DNA of 64,000 bases from Akkermansiaceae bacterium. GTDB taxonomy: Bacteria; Verrucomicrobiota; Verrucomicrobiia; Verrucomicrobiales; DEV007. Position 1 is the first letter of the stretch; each line of letters starts with the position of its first letter. Location: contig JACKQC010000006.1 of NCBI GenBank assembly GCA_024233085.1, positions 179,391 through 243,390 of the forward strand, given 5' to 3'. The translations under genes and the position numbers were made by a program. The notes below the pieces were generated by a model. The model was not told the origin of the DNA. It searched no databases and saw nothing but the letters and a program-made list of their open reading frames with translations. Positions 9,501 through 18,071 of the stretch are shown here, one piece after another.

Positions 9501-9609
9501 AGACGCACACCTCCGCCTCCGCCGTCTCGGCGGCGAAACCCGGAGCCTTCGGGAGGCCCGGTCCCAACAGGGCGGCCAGAACGACCGCGTGATATGCCCT
9601 TTTCTTCAC
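6565..9609 (-). CDS. Secreted FAD-dependent oxidoreductase with EF-hands and a metallopeptidase-like C-terminus
   Basis: A 1014-residue protein with a GTG start that opens into a signal peptide (MKKRAYHAVVLAALLG). Residues ~30-550 are an FAD-dependent oxidoreductase of the FAD_oxidored type: an ADP-binding strand (VCVYAATPSGILAAIAVKR), the motif GRWVGGMLGAGL and a distal GESAGIAACRA helix. Residues ~575-625 hold two EF-hand loops (DRDGDGNVTQAEW and DTDGDGILTGGEY). The C-terminal third carries a zinc-peptidase-like HEFAHNIHH with a downstream EYFAEGVQSWFDD acid motif. The FAD domain is common in PVC polysaccharide loci; fusion to EF-hands plus a peptidase-like domain is unusual. The substrate is unknown. 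Confidence 0.82.
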   Translation of the reverse strand: MKKRAYHAVVLAALLGPGLPKAPGFAAETAEAEVCVYAATPSGILAAIAVKRAGHGVVIVEPGRWVGGMLGAGLKPSQDCPNFNATGGLTRELLPVLGENAEPLVEGDRRGLNPRAIREDFRALLEKHGIPVIHDHRVARCEKGADGRLTVAIFDLAPFDELGCPVADPRERDHLRVPATVFIDASYEGDLMAAAKVPFRVGRESESEFGEELAGVREAMEKAPIDPFVESGNPESGLLKWVENDHGKPIGAADGYTQAYNYRYYTTADPAHRIPLTPPAGYDPRDFELVGRYVARLAETTPDPKTLREKLVGIFPGWKNSGEWNYQRSSLFSMAPLGVSQRYAAGDSAEKAAVWKAHQDYLRGLHAFMSADPRVPESYRAEVAELGLDRRAHPDTGGWPHQLYIRVARRLEGRYVITAHDVYNRTKIDDPIGLAQYGIDTYPARRIWGRDENGAVWVGIEGKMFVGGGKGPTNVPYPVPYRAITPKLTDCRNLLVPVCFSASHLGYASARMEPVFMICGESAGIAACRAIEENAAVQAIDPARFREALVAAGQKLSWDPERDRSTAADGAPYSHQRLLSECDRDGDGNVTQAEWEAGKKGWEWLFPKIDTDGDGILTGGEYAAFQRYKAEHPDWGKRLREKAPGDDADRRAATLPSVDGEAGKAFPRPRLRIHNDSAAPVRVFWLKPDGGRAEVATIAPGGHGEVDTTLGHRFSVEGGAGAREAVSRVTHQAFRYPDAVPAFYARTADARGYPIVASAKVSPYAMREAAYLIDQMLAHRPDVREAMIASGSRLCILGHDEFTTDQPDFAWLGKNASPLIGVPARDYWDARARGLGGSRTDALCSCAEENLLGYPGDPYAAECILIHEFAHNIHHRGLDNLDPAFDARLKDAYDAAMKAGLWKGKYASTNRDEYFAEGVQSWFDDNRENDLEHNHVNTRAELKAYDPALAALCEEVFGKTELAYTKPATRLTGHLAGYDPAAAPKFAWPTRLAEAKAKIRRTVEARVKAAAASP

Positions 9610-9774
9610 GGGGTGGAATCAAGTGCAGAATTCGACCCAGGGCAACGCCTCACCGGCCCGGCGACGAATTCAGCGTTTTTTGCCATTCGACGCGCGGATC
9701 GGGCTCGTCCGTTGCGATTTCCCCGGAAAAGCGGAAGACTGAGGTTTCGTCTTTCTTCCTTCAGCCCGTTCGCC

Positions 9775-10971
9775 ATGAGCAAGAAATCCGACCGCCACCG
9801 GAAGTCCCCAGCCCAGCCCAAAAAGAAAAAGACCGCCACCAAGTCCGGCGCGTCCGCTTCCACCACCACCAGGAGCCGGACCGCCAAGTCCGGCGACATT
9901 TCCCCCTCCCTAACCAAGGCGGGCATCGAGCAGTATTCCGTCGCGCAATCGACCGCCGCCGCGCGCGAGTCGAAAACCGCGGCCGTGAAGGATATCCTCG
10001 AGCGGTCGGCCAGGTCGGGATCGAAGGCCCTGCTGGAGACCCTCGACGCCATCCTGCGGGGAGCCTCGCCGGACGACATCATCGCGATGAACAACCTGCT
10101 CGCCAAGCACGTCGCGGCGGCCAAGACGGCGAAGCGCGAGCGCTCGGACTTCGAGCTGGCCGACGACTGGCGCGACGGCGGCTATCCCTACAAAAATCTG
10201 ATGTCCCGGCGGAACTACGAGCGGGAAAAGTACAAGCTCCAGGTCGAACTCCTCAAGCTCCAGGCCTGGGTGCGCTCGTCCGGCCAGCGTCTGGTCATTC
10301 TCTTCGAGGGACGCGACGCCGCCGGCAAGGGTGGCGCCATCAAACGTTTCATGGAGCATCTGAATCCCCGCGGCGCCCGGGTCGTGGCGCTCGAAAAACC
10401 GAGCGAGACCGAGCGCGGCCAGTGGTATTTCCAACGCTACGTCGAGCATCTGCCGACCAAGGGCGAGATCGTGCTCTTCGACCGTTCCTGGTACAATCGC
10501 GCGGGGGTGGAAAAGGTGATGGGATTCTGCACCGACGAGGAATATCTCGAATACATGCGCCAGGCCCCGGAATTCGAGCGCAACCTGGTCCGCAGCGGCA
10601 TCTACCTGATCAAGTTCTGGTTCTCCGTCAGCCGCAAGGAACAGCGCCGGCGTTTCAAGGAGCGGAAATCGCATCCCCTGAAACAGTGGAAGCTCTCCCC
10701 GGTGGACATGGCCTCGCTCGACAAGTGGGAAGACTACACCACCGCGAAGGAGGCGATGTTTTTCAACACGGACACCGCCGATTCCCCCTGGACGGTGGTG
10801 AAATCCGACTGCAAGAAGCGCGCCCGGCTCAACGCCCTGCGCTACGTCCTGCACAAGCTGCCCTATCGAAACAAGGACCCCAAGCTCATCGGCGCCGTCG
10901 ATCCGCTCCTGGTCGGCCGCGCCAACGTCGTCTATGAGCGCGGCGAAAAATCGGATATCGCCATCCTGTGA
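9775..10971 (+). CDS. ppk2: Polyphosphate kinase 2 family protein
   Basis: A 398-residue cytoplasmic enzyme that moves phosphate between polyphosphate and nucleotides. The start at ATG 9775 is chosen because upstream in-frame sequence overlaps the neighbouring gene start. The first ~50 residues are Lys/Ser/Thr-rich and disordered. The PPK2 core has DDWRDGGYPYKN, Walker A GRDAAGKGGAIKRF near residue 178, the signature FDRSWYNRAGVEKVMGF near 235, and SPVDMASLDKWEDYTTAKE, all typical of single-domain PPK2. It ends with a family-like KLPYRNKDPKLIG. A CBS-domain protein follows after 77 bases and may share the transcript. Direction (ADP or GDP phosphorylation versus polyphosphate synthesis) cannot be decided from sequence. 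Confidence 0.92.
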   Translation: MSKKSDRHRKSPAQPKKKKTATKSGASASTTTRSRTAKSGDISPSLTKAGIEQYSVAQSTAAARESKTAAVKDILERSARSGSKALLETLDAILRGASPDDIIAMNNLLAKHVAAAKTAKRERSDFELADDWRDGGYPYKNLMSRRNYEREKYKLQVELLKLQAWVRSSGQRLVILFEGRDAAGKGGAIKRFMEHLNPRGARVVALEKPSETERGQWYFQRYVEHLPTKGEIVLFDRSWYNRAGVEKVMGFCTDEEYLEYMRQAPEFERNLVRSGIYLIKFWFSVSRKEQRRRFKERKSHPLKQWKLSPVDMASLDKWEDYTTAKEAMFFNTDTADSPWTVVKSDCKKRARLNALRYVLHKLPYRNKDPKLIGAVDPLLVGRANVVYERGEKSDIAIL

Positions 10972-11048
10972 CGCCCCCGCGCCGCCCCTCCGTCACGATT
11001 TTTTTCTCTCAACCCAAAATCCTGAACACCCCTCCCTCCCCGACTTCC

Positions 11049-11465
11049 ATGAAACGCAACGAGCCCGTCACCCACGTCATGACCAAGGACCCGATCACCG
11101 TCCACCACGGCGATCACATCTCCACCGCCCGCCAGCTCATGCGGGATCACGGCGTTCATCACCTGCCGGTCGTCAGCGGCCGGGACCTGATCGGCATGAT
11201 CAGCTCCAGCGACATCCTGCGCGTGAGTTTCGGCGATGCCTTCAACACCGACGAGCGCGCCGTCGACGCCACGCTCGACCACACCATGACCATCGAGCAG
11301 TTGATGCATGCCAATCCCGCCACCGTCAGCCTGCACGGCAGCGTCCGCGACGCCGCCCAGGTCCTTGCCGAGGGGGATTTCCACGCCGTGGCGGTCGTGG
11401 ACGGCAAGGAACTCGCCGGCATCGTGACCAGCACGGACCTGATTCACTACCTGCTGAGCCTTTGA
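11049..11465 (+). CDS. CBS-domain pair protein
   Basis: A 138-residue protein starting at ATG 11049 (MKRNEPVTHVM). It consists of two CBS motifs: residues ~8-60 (VMTKDPITVHHGDHISTAR ... VVSGRDLIGMISSSDIL) and ~80-135 (LMHANPATVSLHGSVRDAA ... VVDGKELAGIVTSTDLIHYLL). Stand-alone CBS pairs sense adenine nucleotides and regulate partner proteins. Being 77 bases downstream of ppk2, it could couple nucleotide status to polyphosphate metabolism, which is inference from position only. No transmembrane or extra enzymatic domain is present. Confidence 0.9.
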   Translation: MKRNEPVTHVMTKDPITVHHGDHISTARQLMRDHGVHHLPVVSGRDLIGMISSSDILRVSFGDAFNTDERAVDATLDHTMTIEQLMHANPATVSLHGSVRDAAQVLAEGDFHAVAVVDGKELAGIVTSTDLIHYLLSL

Positions 11466-11574
11466 GAATCCGAAATCCGAATCACGGAAAGCCATCCCCC
11501 TCAGAAAGACTCCGCGAATCCCGGCGTTCTCCGCGCCTCCGCGCTCGGGAAACCGGTAACCGAAAACCTCCCCC

Positions 11575-12723
11575 TCACAACTCGCCGACGTCCAACCACC
11601 GGCGCTCGGCCCAGGATTGCAGGCCCAGCTCGGCGAGTTGCACGCCCTTGGCCCCCTCCCGCAGCGTCCAGGGAAACGGCTCGTCGAGCGCCACGTGCCG
11701 CAGGAAAAGCTCCCACTGCGCCTTGAACGCGTTGTCGTAGCCGGTGGCGTCGGGCACTTCCTGCCAGCCCCCGAAAAAATCGATGGGTTGCTCGATGTCG
11801 GGATTCCACACCGGCCGGGGCGTGGCGCCGGCGGCCTGGATGCGGCATTGCCGCAGACCCACGACGGCCGAGCCGTGCGTGCCATCCACCTGCATGGTGA
11901 AAAGATCGTCCCGCCGCACCCGCACCGTCCAGGCCGAGTTGAACTGGCAAACGACACCGTTTGCCGTCTCCATCGTGGCATAGCAGGCGTCGTCGGCGGT
12001 GCAGGCGTACTTCGCGCCGCGCTCGTCCCAACGCTCGGGAACATGGGTGGCGCCCCGGCAGGACACGGCCGAGACCGGCCCGAAACAGTTGTCGATCACA
12101 TATCGCCAGTGGCAGAGCATGTCCACGATGATGCCGCCGCCGTCCTCTTTCCGGTAATTCCACGACGGACGCTGCGCCGGCTGTCCTTCATGCTCGCCGG
12201 TGAAAACCCAGTAGCCGAACTCGCCCCGCACGCTGAGGATGCGCCCGAAAAATCCCTGGTCGCGCAGCAGCATGAATTTCCGAATGCCGGGCAGCCACAG
12301 TTTGTCCTGCACGACGCCGTTTTTCAGTCCCGCGTCCTCGCAGAGCCGGGCCAGCCGGAGCGCCTCGGCGGTTTCCACGGCGGTGGGTTTTTCGCAGTAG
12401 ACCGCCTTGCCCGCCGCGACGGCCCGCTCGATGAAACCCGCGCGCTGGAGCGTGCCGCTGGCGTCGAAAAAGATCGCGTTCTCCGGATCCGCCAGTGCCG
12501 CGTCGATATCCGTGGTGAAGGGAAGGCCGCCCGCCCGGTTCGCCAGCGCGGCGAGTTTGGCCTCGTTGCGTCCGGTCAGGATGGGCCTCGGCATGAGGGT
12601 GAGGTCGTCGCTCACCCGCACGCCTCCCTGCTCTTCGATGGCGCGGATCGACCGAAACAGGTGCTGGTTGGTGCCCATGCGCCCTGTGACGCCGTTGAGT
12701 ATGATGCCGAGATACCTGACCAT
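11575..12723 (-). CDS. Gfo/Idh/MocA family oxidoreductase
   Basis: A 382-residue NAD(P)-dependent dehydrogenase-like protein, probably acting on sugars or inositols. The start at ATG 12723 gives the expected N-terminal strand of the Rossmann fold (RYLGIILNGVTGRMGTNQHL); a GTG nine codons upstream is possible. Later landmarks are FFDASGTLQRAGFIERAVAAGKAVYCEKP, including the family EKP motif, then the catalytic-domain segment with DGGGIIVDMLCHWRYVID. The nucleotide loop is GVTGRMG rather than the commoner GxGxxG. It lies convergent to the CBS gene and is not obviously in an operon. Confidence 0.88.
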   Translation of the reverse strand: MVRYLGIILNGVTGRMGTNQHLFRSIRAIEEQGGVRVSDDLTLMPRPILTGRNEAKLAALANRAGGLPFTTDIDAALADPENAIFFDASGTLQRAGFIERAVAAGKAVYCEKPTAVETAEALRLARLCEDAGLKNGVVQDKLWLPGIRKFMLLRDQGFFGRILSVRGEFGYWVFTGEHEGQPAQRPSWNYRKEDGGGIIVDMLCHWRYVIDNCFGPVSAVSCRGATHVPERWDERGAKYACTADDACYATMETANGVVCQFNSAWTVRVRRDDLFTMQVDGTHGSAVVGLRQCRIQAAGATPRPVWNPDIEQPIDFFGGWQEVPDATGYDNAFKAQWELFLRHVALDEPFPWTLREGAKGVQLAELGLQSWAERRWLDVGEL

Positions 12724-12876
12724 GCGAAAAAACCGATTGATTGAAAACACCGGAACCGGGCCGCTCCCTCTTTCACCCCACCACGCCCGGACAGCGGACA
12801 GACTTTAGCCGAAAAGTCCCGCCGAAAAAAGGGAAGTGTGCGGCGCCGGTCTTTTCCGCTTTTGGTCGGGAAAGCT

Positions 12877-14160
12877 TCACCCGTTTTCTCCGGCCACGGT
12901 GTCCCGGATCAGGTCCGCCGCCGGCCGGCGATCGCCCTCGCCGCGGGTCAAAGGATTCACGTCCTTCCCGAGCATCATCCGTTTCAGGATTTCCCGCCGG
13001 ATGGGGTCGAATGAAGGATCCGGTTCGGCCACCTCCGGCAGCACCGCCACGACCTCCCATTCCTCCCGGCCGAAGGGAAAGGCAAGGTTCAGCATCCACT
13101 GCGCGTCCGCCACGAAGAGCGCCTCGTCCGCCCCCGCGTTGACCGAAGCCGGCGGCGCCACCACCACCAGGTCCGGATGGCGTTCCCGAATCTCCCGGGC
13201 AAAACCCTTGGCCGCCGCGCGGCCGCCCGCCACCCAGCCATCGCCCCCCGTCTGGACCGGACCGGCGCCGCTCCAGGGCCACGGCGTGACCTCCAGACGC
13301 GCGTCGGGAAACCGCTCCCGGATTTCCCCCGCGAAGAGTCGGTCGAAAGGCGGCATTGCCACGATCTTCACCGGCTTTCCCGCTTCGAGCCGGGCCCGCG
13401 TCCGGCTCAGCCGGTCCCGCGCGAAGCCGGCGTCCTCGTCGGTGAGCATGACCGGTTTCCCGGCCAGCTCCGAGGCGATCAGCTCGGCGAAGCGGCGGTG
13501 ACCATTGAGGTTTGGGTGAATCGTTTCGCTCATCGACAGCGTCCACTCGCGGAAGTCGCGCCGCCGCAGCGCCTCCCAGTCGGCGAAGGCGTCCGCCACC
13601 GGCCAGCCGAGATCGCCACCGGTCCGGCGCATGGCCGCGGCGAATTCCGCGAGCCGCGCGTTGGGACGCTGGGGATTCTCCGTCACCGAGTTCGGCGTGC
13701 AAAAGACGACCGCCGCCCCCGCCTCCCGGCAATTCTCCGCGATCCGGCGCAGGTTCGCCGCGTAGGTCTCGACCGGCGTGGCCACCGCGTCGTTCATGCC
13801 GAACATCACCGCCACCAGGTCGGGACGCCGGGCGATCACGTCCTTTTCCATCCGCGCGAGTCCCTGGGCCGTGGTGTTGCCGCTGATCCCGGCGTTGATC
13901 GTTTCGACCCGTGCCCTCGGCCACTGCTTGCGCAGCGCGATTCCCAGCATGTCGGTCCACGCCCGCCGCGAGCCGGTGTGGTAATACACTCCCGTGATGC
14001 TGTCCCCGAAGCACACCACCCGCACCGTTTCCGCGCCCGCGTCGAGCTTCCCGATCACGCCCGCGACGGACGGCCCCGCCTTTTCGTCGTCGGCCCGCGC
14101 CATCCCCGCCGCCGCCGCGGCGAGCCACACGGACAGGAAAAGCGCGTTGGTGGTTTTCAT
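12877..14160 (-). CDS. Secreted SGNH/GDSL hydrolase, two-module
   Basis: A 427-residue protein with a signal peptide (MKTTNALFLSVWLAAAAAG ... ARA). The SGNH core shows block I CFGDSITG, block II NAGISGNTT, block III GMNDAV and block V with D/H in ETIHPNLNGH. Residues beyond ~240 form an additional module (PDLVVVAPPASVNAGADEALFVADAQWMLNLAFPFGREEWEVVAVLPEV) that I do not recognise. A strong ribosome binding site (AAGGAGG) sits 7 bases before the ATG and overlaps the 3' end of the sulfatase gene, whose stop is 15 bases upstream, so the two are translationally close and surely co-transcribed. Likely role: removing acetyl groups from a sulfated polysaccharide. Confidence 0.88.
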   Translation of the reverse strand: MKTTNALFLSVWLAAAAAGMARADDEKAGPSVAGVIGKLDAGAETVRVVCFGDSITGVYYHTGSRRAWTDMLGIALRKQWPRARVETINAGISGNTTAQGLARMEKDVIARRPDLVAVMFGMNDAVATPVETYAANLRRIAENCREAGAAVVFCTPNSVTENPQRPNARLAEFAAAMRRTGGDLGWPVADAFADWEALRRRDFREWTLSMSETIHPNLNGHRRFAELIASELAGKPVMLTDEDAGFARDRLSRTRARLEAGKPVKIVAMPPFDRLFAGEIRERFPDARLEVTPWPWSGAGPVQTGGDGWVAGGRAAAKGFAREIRERHPDLVVVAPPASVNAGADEALFVADAQWMLNLAFPFGREEWEVVAVLPEVAEPDPSFDPIRREILKRMMLGKDVNPLTRGEGDRRPAADLIRDTVAGENG

Positions 14161-14175
14161 GGCGATGTCCTCCTT

Positions 14176-15588
14176 TCACTCCCTCCGCCATTCGCCCGCC
14201 CGTCGCCCGTCGCGGCTCATTTCCTCCTGAAACATCACCGCCATCCCGCGCAGTTTGCGCGTGACCTCCCCGTTGCGCGCCGGCTTCGATTCGCCGGGAT
14301 CTTCCTCGAGATCGTAAAGCGTGAGCCCCGGAGCAAGGAACAGCTTCCACCGGCCCGACCGCACCGCCGCGAGAGCCCCCTCGCTGCCGTGGACGAAAAA
14401 CGCGTCGCGATATTCCTCCCGCGTGAAAAGCGCGCTCCACTCCAGCGGCGGATCCCAGCGGCGGCGATTCGCCACGTCCGCGTTGAGACCCGGCGCCCCG
14501 GTTCCGGTGAGCATCGGAGAAAGGTCGCGCCCGTCCAGCGCCGGATGCTCCGCCGGAATCCGAATGCCCGCCAGCGACGCCAGCGTCGGATACCAGTCCA
14601 GCGCGCTGACGAGGGAGGAATTCGTCCGGCCTTTCTCGATCCCCACGCCCGGTCCCCACACGATGGCCGGCACCCGGATGCCGCATTCCCAGGTCGTCAG
14701 CTTGTTGCCACGCATCGGCTGCGAGGGATTTCGGCCCGGCCCGCGACCGTTGTCGGAGATAAAAACGATCGCCGTCCGCTCCGCCACGCCCGCCGCCGCC
14801 AGCGCGTCGAGCAGCCGGCCGACGTGGTGATCGAGTTCCTGAATGGCATCGCCGTATTCCCCCCACGCCGACGATCCGCGAAACTCCGGGCTCACCCCGA
14901 GCGGCACGTGGAGCATCGTGTGGGGCAGGTAGAGGAAAAACGGCCGCTCCCCCATCCTCTCGACAAAGGCGATCGCCTCGTCCGTGTAGCGGCGAGTCAG
15001 CTCCGCCGGATCGGCGGTGGCCTGAACGATTTCGCCGTCGCGCCACAGGCCCGGCCCCTCTCCATCCGCGAAGTAAACCGTCTCGACGGGGTCGAGGTTG
15101 TGAAGCAGACCGAAGTATTCGTCGAAACCCTGCGCGTTCGGCCGGAAGGGCGGCTTGTCGCCGAGGTGCCACTTGCCCACGCAGGCCGTCGCGTAACCGT
15201 TTTCCCGGAAAAGCTCCGCCAGCGTCACCTCGTCCGGATGAATGCCGCGCCGTGAATCCGCCCGCTGCACCCACGTTTCCATCCCGATCCGGCGCGGGTA
15301 GCACCCCGTGAGCAGCCCCGCCCGCGACGGACTGCAGATCGGCGCCGCCGCGTAGTAATCCGTGAACCGAATCCCCTCCGCCGCCAATCCATCGATCCGC
15401 GGCGTCTTCACCTCCGTCGCCCCGAGGCAGCCGAGATCGTAGGTCCCGAGGTCATCGACGAGGATGACGATCACATTCGGCCGCGAAGCCCCCGCCGCCA
15501 CCGACAGCGGCCCCGCCGCGCCGAAAACGGGCAGGAGACACAGGATTAAGGGAAGGCGACTCTTCTCGTTCACAAGATCGGCGGGCAC
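14176..15588 (-). CDS. Arylsulfatase-family sulfatase
   Basis: A 470-residue exported enzyme that hydrolyses sulfate esters. Metal-binding VILVDDLG begins near residue 41 and the formylglycine motif C-S-P-S-R-A-G-L-L-T-G has its Cys at 85, which must be oxidised by a maturase not present here. GKWHLGDKPPF and FISDNGRGPG are further sulfatase S1 landmarks. The given start is GTG 15588; a GTG at 15573 would put the hydrophobic segment RLPLILCLLPVFGAAG closer to the N-terminus. It begins 4 bases after the PhnA stop and is followed by the SGNH esterase, forming a PhnA-sulfatase-esterase run. Confidence 0.92.
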   Translation of the reverse strand: MPADLVNEKSRLPLILCLLPVFGAAGPLSVAAGASRPNVIVILVDDLGTYDLGCLGATEVKTPRIDGLAAEGIRFTDYYAAAPICSPSRAGLLTGCYPRRIGMETWVQRADSRRGIHPDEVTLAELFRENGYATACVGKWHLGDKPPFRPNAQGFDEYFGLLHNLDPVETVYFADGEGPGLWRDGEIVQATADPAELTRRYTDEAIAFVERMGERPFFLYLPHTMLHVPLGVSPEFRGSSAWGEYGDAIQELDHHVGRLLDALAAAGVAERTAIVFISDNGRGPGRNPSQPMRGNKLTTWECGIRVPAIVWGPGVGIEKGRTNSSLVSALDWYPTLASLAGIRIPAEHPALDGRDLSPMLTGTGAPGLNADVANRRRWDPPLEWSALFTREEYRDAFFVHGSEGALAAVRSGRWKLFLAPGLTLYDLEEDPGESKPARNGEVTRKLRGMAVMFQEEMSRDGRRAGEWRRE

Positions 15589-15592
15589 GGGC

Positions 15593-15925
15593 TCAGGACG
15601 CGACCTTTTTCACGAAACAGGCTTTCAGACCGATGGCGATGCCGTCCATCTTGCAGGAAATCTCGTGGTCGCCGTCGACGAGCCGGATCGGCTTCGACTT
15701 GGTCCCGGACTTCAGCACCTGGGATGTGCCCTGAAGTTTCAGATCCTTGATCATCGCCACCACGTCGCCATCCGCGAGTTCGTTTCCGTGGGCGTCCTTC
15801 ACGACGCGCGGTCCCTCCGGCGCCTCGTCGATCGGCCACTCGTGGCCGCAGGTGACGCATTCGTGGTGATCGTCGAGGGTGAGAATCTCGTTCATCTCGC
15901 ACATCGGGCAGGTGGCGTCGTTCAT
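15593..15925 (-). CDS. phnA: PhnA/YjdM family zinc-ribbon protein
   Basis: A 110-residue protein with an N-terminal zinc ribbon (CPMCEM ... CVTCGHEW) and the conserved PhnA domain (VVKDAHGNELADGDVVAMIKDLK, then IRLVDGDHEISCKMDGIAIGLKACFVKKV). The family was named for alkylphosphonate use but its biochemical role is not settled, and no phosphonate genes are nearby. The start at ATG 15925 gives the normal family length. Long frames in other registers across this gene are shadows. It sits between asnB (38 bases upstream) and the sulfatase. Confidence 0.93.
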   Translation of the reverse strand: MNDATCPMCEMNEILTLDDHHECVTCGHEWPIDEAPEGPRVVKDAHGNELADGDVVAMIKDLKLQGTSQVLKSGTKSKPIRLVDGDHEISCKMDGIAIGLKACFVKKVAS

Positions 15926-15963
15926 GCGTGGACGAAGGCCCCGTTTACCGCCGCCGGCAAGCG

Positions 15964-17934
15964 CTAATCCGGCTCGACGCTCCACCGCGGCAGGTCGCAG
16001 AGCCCGCCGCCGAGGTAGAGATGATGCCAGAGCTGGGTGGTCATCACCGCGGTCAGGCCCATTTCCACGATGAGACGCCGGCCGCCGGCCCATGAGTAGT
16101 TTCGGAAGCGCTCCCACTGCCCGAGGACGCCCTCCACATCGAAGTAACCGGTGCGCTCGAGCGATTCGCGGCTCAGCAACTGTCCGGCGTAGGCGGGCGG
16201 ATCGTTGAAAAACGTCGAAGCGAACGGCGCGCGAAAAATCTGCTTCGTCCTCCGCGTGATCGAGGCCGGCAGAAACCCGTCGGCATATTCGCGGAGCAGG
16301 AACTTGTCCCGGAAAAAGCCGCGCATCTTCCAGCGAGGATGAATCGCCGAGCAGAAGTCGACGACTTTTTCGTCGAGGAAAGGATAGCGGGTCTCGACGC
16401 TGTGACGCATGGCGACCCGGTCTCCCTTTTGCTGGAGCAGCATGCCGGGCAGGAGAGTCTTGCAGCCGAAATACAGCATCGCGTTGAGCGGGTGCCAGCG
16501 GGCCATCGCGTCGAGGTTCAAGTCCAGATCCTCGTAGGCAAACCGGTCGCCCACCGCCTGCCACATCGCGTCGGAGTAAAAATGCCGCCGACTGGTCATG
16601 AGCATGCCGTAGAGATCGGTGATGCCCTGGGGACCCCCGATATATCGCTGGGCGCGGACCGATTTTCGAAAGGACCCTCCGGGCTGGAAGAGCTTGAACC
16701 CGAGAAAGCGGATCAGGTTGCTGGGACGGAATCCGGGGCGGTCGAGGACACCGATCAACCGCCCGGTTTTGAACCAGGGATAGCCCGCCAGCAGTTCGTC
16801 GGCGCCCTCCCCCGTCAGCGCCACCTTGTACCCGGAGTCGCGCACCAACCCCGACAAGCGCAGCAGCGCCGCGCAGGACGTGTCGATGACCGGCGCCTCG
16901 GCCGCCGTGACCAGTTCGGGAAAAGTCTCGCCAATCTCCCGATCCCCGCAAACGATCGACTCCGGAACGGCCCCGACCGTGTTCGCCGCCGCCGTGGCCG
17001 GCTCGATTTCGTCGAGTCCCTCGGAGGGGATGCGGATCGTGAAAGCCCGCATCGGTTTTCCCTGCAATCGCGAGGCGGTGGCGAGCACCGCGGTCGAATC
17101 CACCCCGCCGCTCAGGTAACTCACCACCGGGACGTCGGCCCGGCTGCGCAGGCGCACGGCTTCCTCGAATGCCTCGCGAAATCCCGCCACGGCGTCGCCC
17201 GCGCGGTCCGGCCGCCATTCGTCGCCCCGGTCGGGAAAGCTCAAGTCCCAGTATCGATGCTCCGACACCGCGCCGCTCCCGGCGTCGATCTCCAGCCAGG
17301 TCCCCGGCAGCACCGCCGACACCCCCTCGAAACAGGTTCGCCGCGTCGGCAGGGCGAACATGGAGAACAGGTGGTTCAATCCCAGCCGATCCGCCGCGGC
17401 GACCGCCTCGCCCGCGGCCAGCAAGCCCTTGATTTCCGAGGCGAAGGCCACCCCGCCGCCCTCGCGCCGCCTGGTCCAGAACAGCGGCACGATCCCCATC
17501 CGGTCCCGGGCGAGGAAAAGCGTTCCCTTTCGCCGATCCCACAGCGCAAAGGCGAACTGCCCCCGCAAATGCCCGAACAATCCCTCGATGCCGAAGTCCT
17601 CGTAGAGATGCGCCAGGATCTCGCAGTCCGACCGCGTCCGGAACACATGCCCGCGGCCCTCGAGCCAGGCGCGCTTTTCCTCGTGATCGAAAAACTCGCC
17701 GTTGCACACCACGACGACCGACTCGTCCTCGTTGGTGAGAGGCTGCCTGCCGTTTTCCAGGCCGACAATGCTCAGCCGGCAATGCATGAGCCCCAGGCGA
17801 TCGTCGAGATGCATCCCCTCCTCGTCCGGACCGCGATGGCGCATCGCCCGGCCCATGGCGCCGAGCCGCGATTCGATCTCCGGGGACGACAGGGAGCGAT
17901 CCCCCGCCCGGACAATGCCTCCGATGCCGCACAT
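15964..17934 (-). CDS. asnB: Glutamine-hydrolysing asparagine synthetase
   Basis: A 656-residue cytoplasmic enzyme converting aspartate, glutamine and ATP to asparagine. The Met is followed by the catalytic Cys2 of the class II glutaminase domain (MCGIGGIVRAG). AMRHRGPDEEG, LSIVGLENGRQPL and the NGEFFDH segment complete that domain. The synthetase half has the PP-loop SYLSGGVDSTAVLA and GEGADELLAGYPWF. The C-terminus contains RRTKQIFRAPFAS, typical of the longer asnB paralogues found in polysaccharide and secondary-metabolite loci. It is divergent from a TauD-type oxygenase, 137 bases away. Housekeeping asparagine synthesis and a modified amide product are both possible. Confidence 0.9.
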   Translation of the reverse strand: MCGIGGIVRAGDRSLSSPEIESRLGAMGRAMRHRGPDEEGMHLDDRLGLMHCRLSIVGLENGRQPLTNEDESVVVVCNGEFFDHEEKRAWLEGRGHVFRTRSDCEILAHLYEDFGIEGLFGHLRGQFAFALWDRRKGTLFLARDRMGIVPLFWTRRREGGGVAFASEIKGLLAAGEAVAAADRLGLNHLFSMFALPTRRTCFEGVSAVLPGTWLEIDAGSGAVSEHRYWDLSFPDRGDEWRPDRAGDAVAGFREAFEEAVRLRSRADVPVVSYLSGGVDSTAVLATASRLQGKPMRAFTIRIPSEGLDEIEPATAAANTVGAVPESIVCGDREIGETFPELVTAAEAPVIDTSCAALLRLSGLVRDSGYKVALTGEGADELLAGYPWFKTGRLIGVLDRPGFRPSNLIRFLGFKLFQPGGSFRKSVRAQRYIGGPQGITDLYGMLMTSRRHFYSDAMWQAVGDRFAYEDLDLNLDAMARWHPLNAMLYFGCKTLLPGMLLQQKGDRVAMRHSVETRYPFLDEKVVDFCSAIHPRWKMRGFFRDKFLLREYADGFLPASITRRTKQIFRAPFASTFFNDPPAYAGQLLSRESLERTGYFDVEGVLGQWERFRNYSWAGGRRLIVEMGLTAVMTTQLWHHLYLGGGLCDLPRWSVEPD

Positions 17935-18071
17935 GGGTTAATAAAATGGCTCGACCCGATGATCGAAAGGTTACCGATGAAACGAAAAGACCACACTGGC
18001 GCCGCCCCGGCGCCCCATCAACTCCCGCGAGCCGGGAAGACCCCGGCTGGACAAGACGGACCGCTTTTCGT

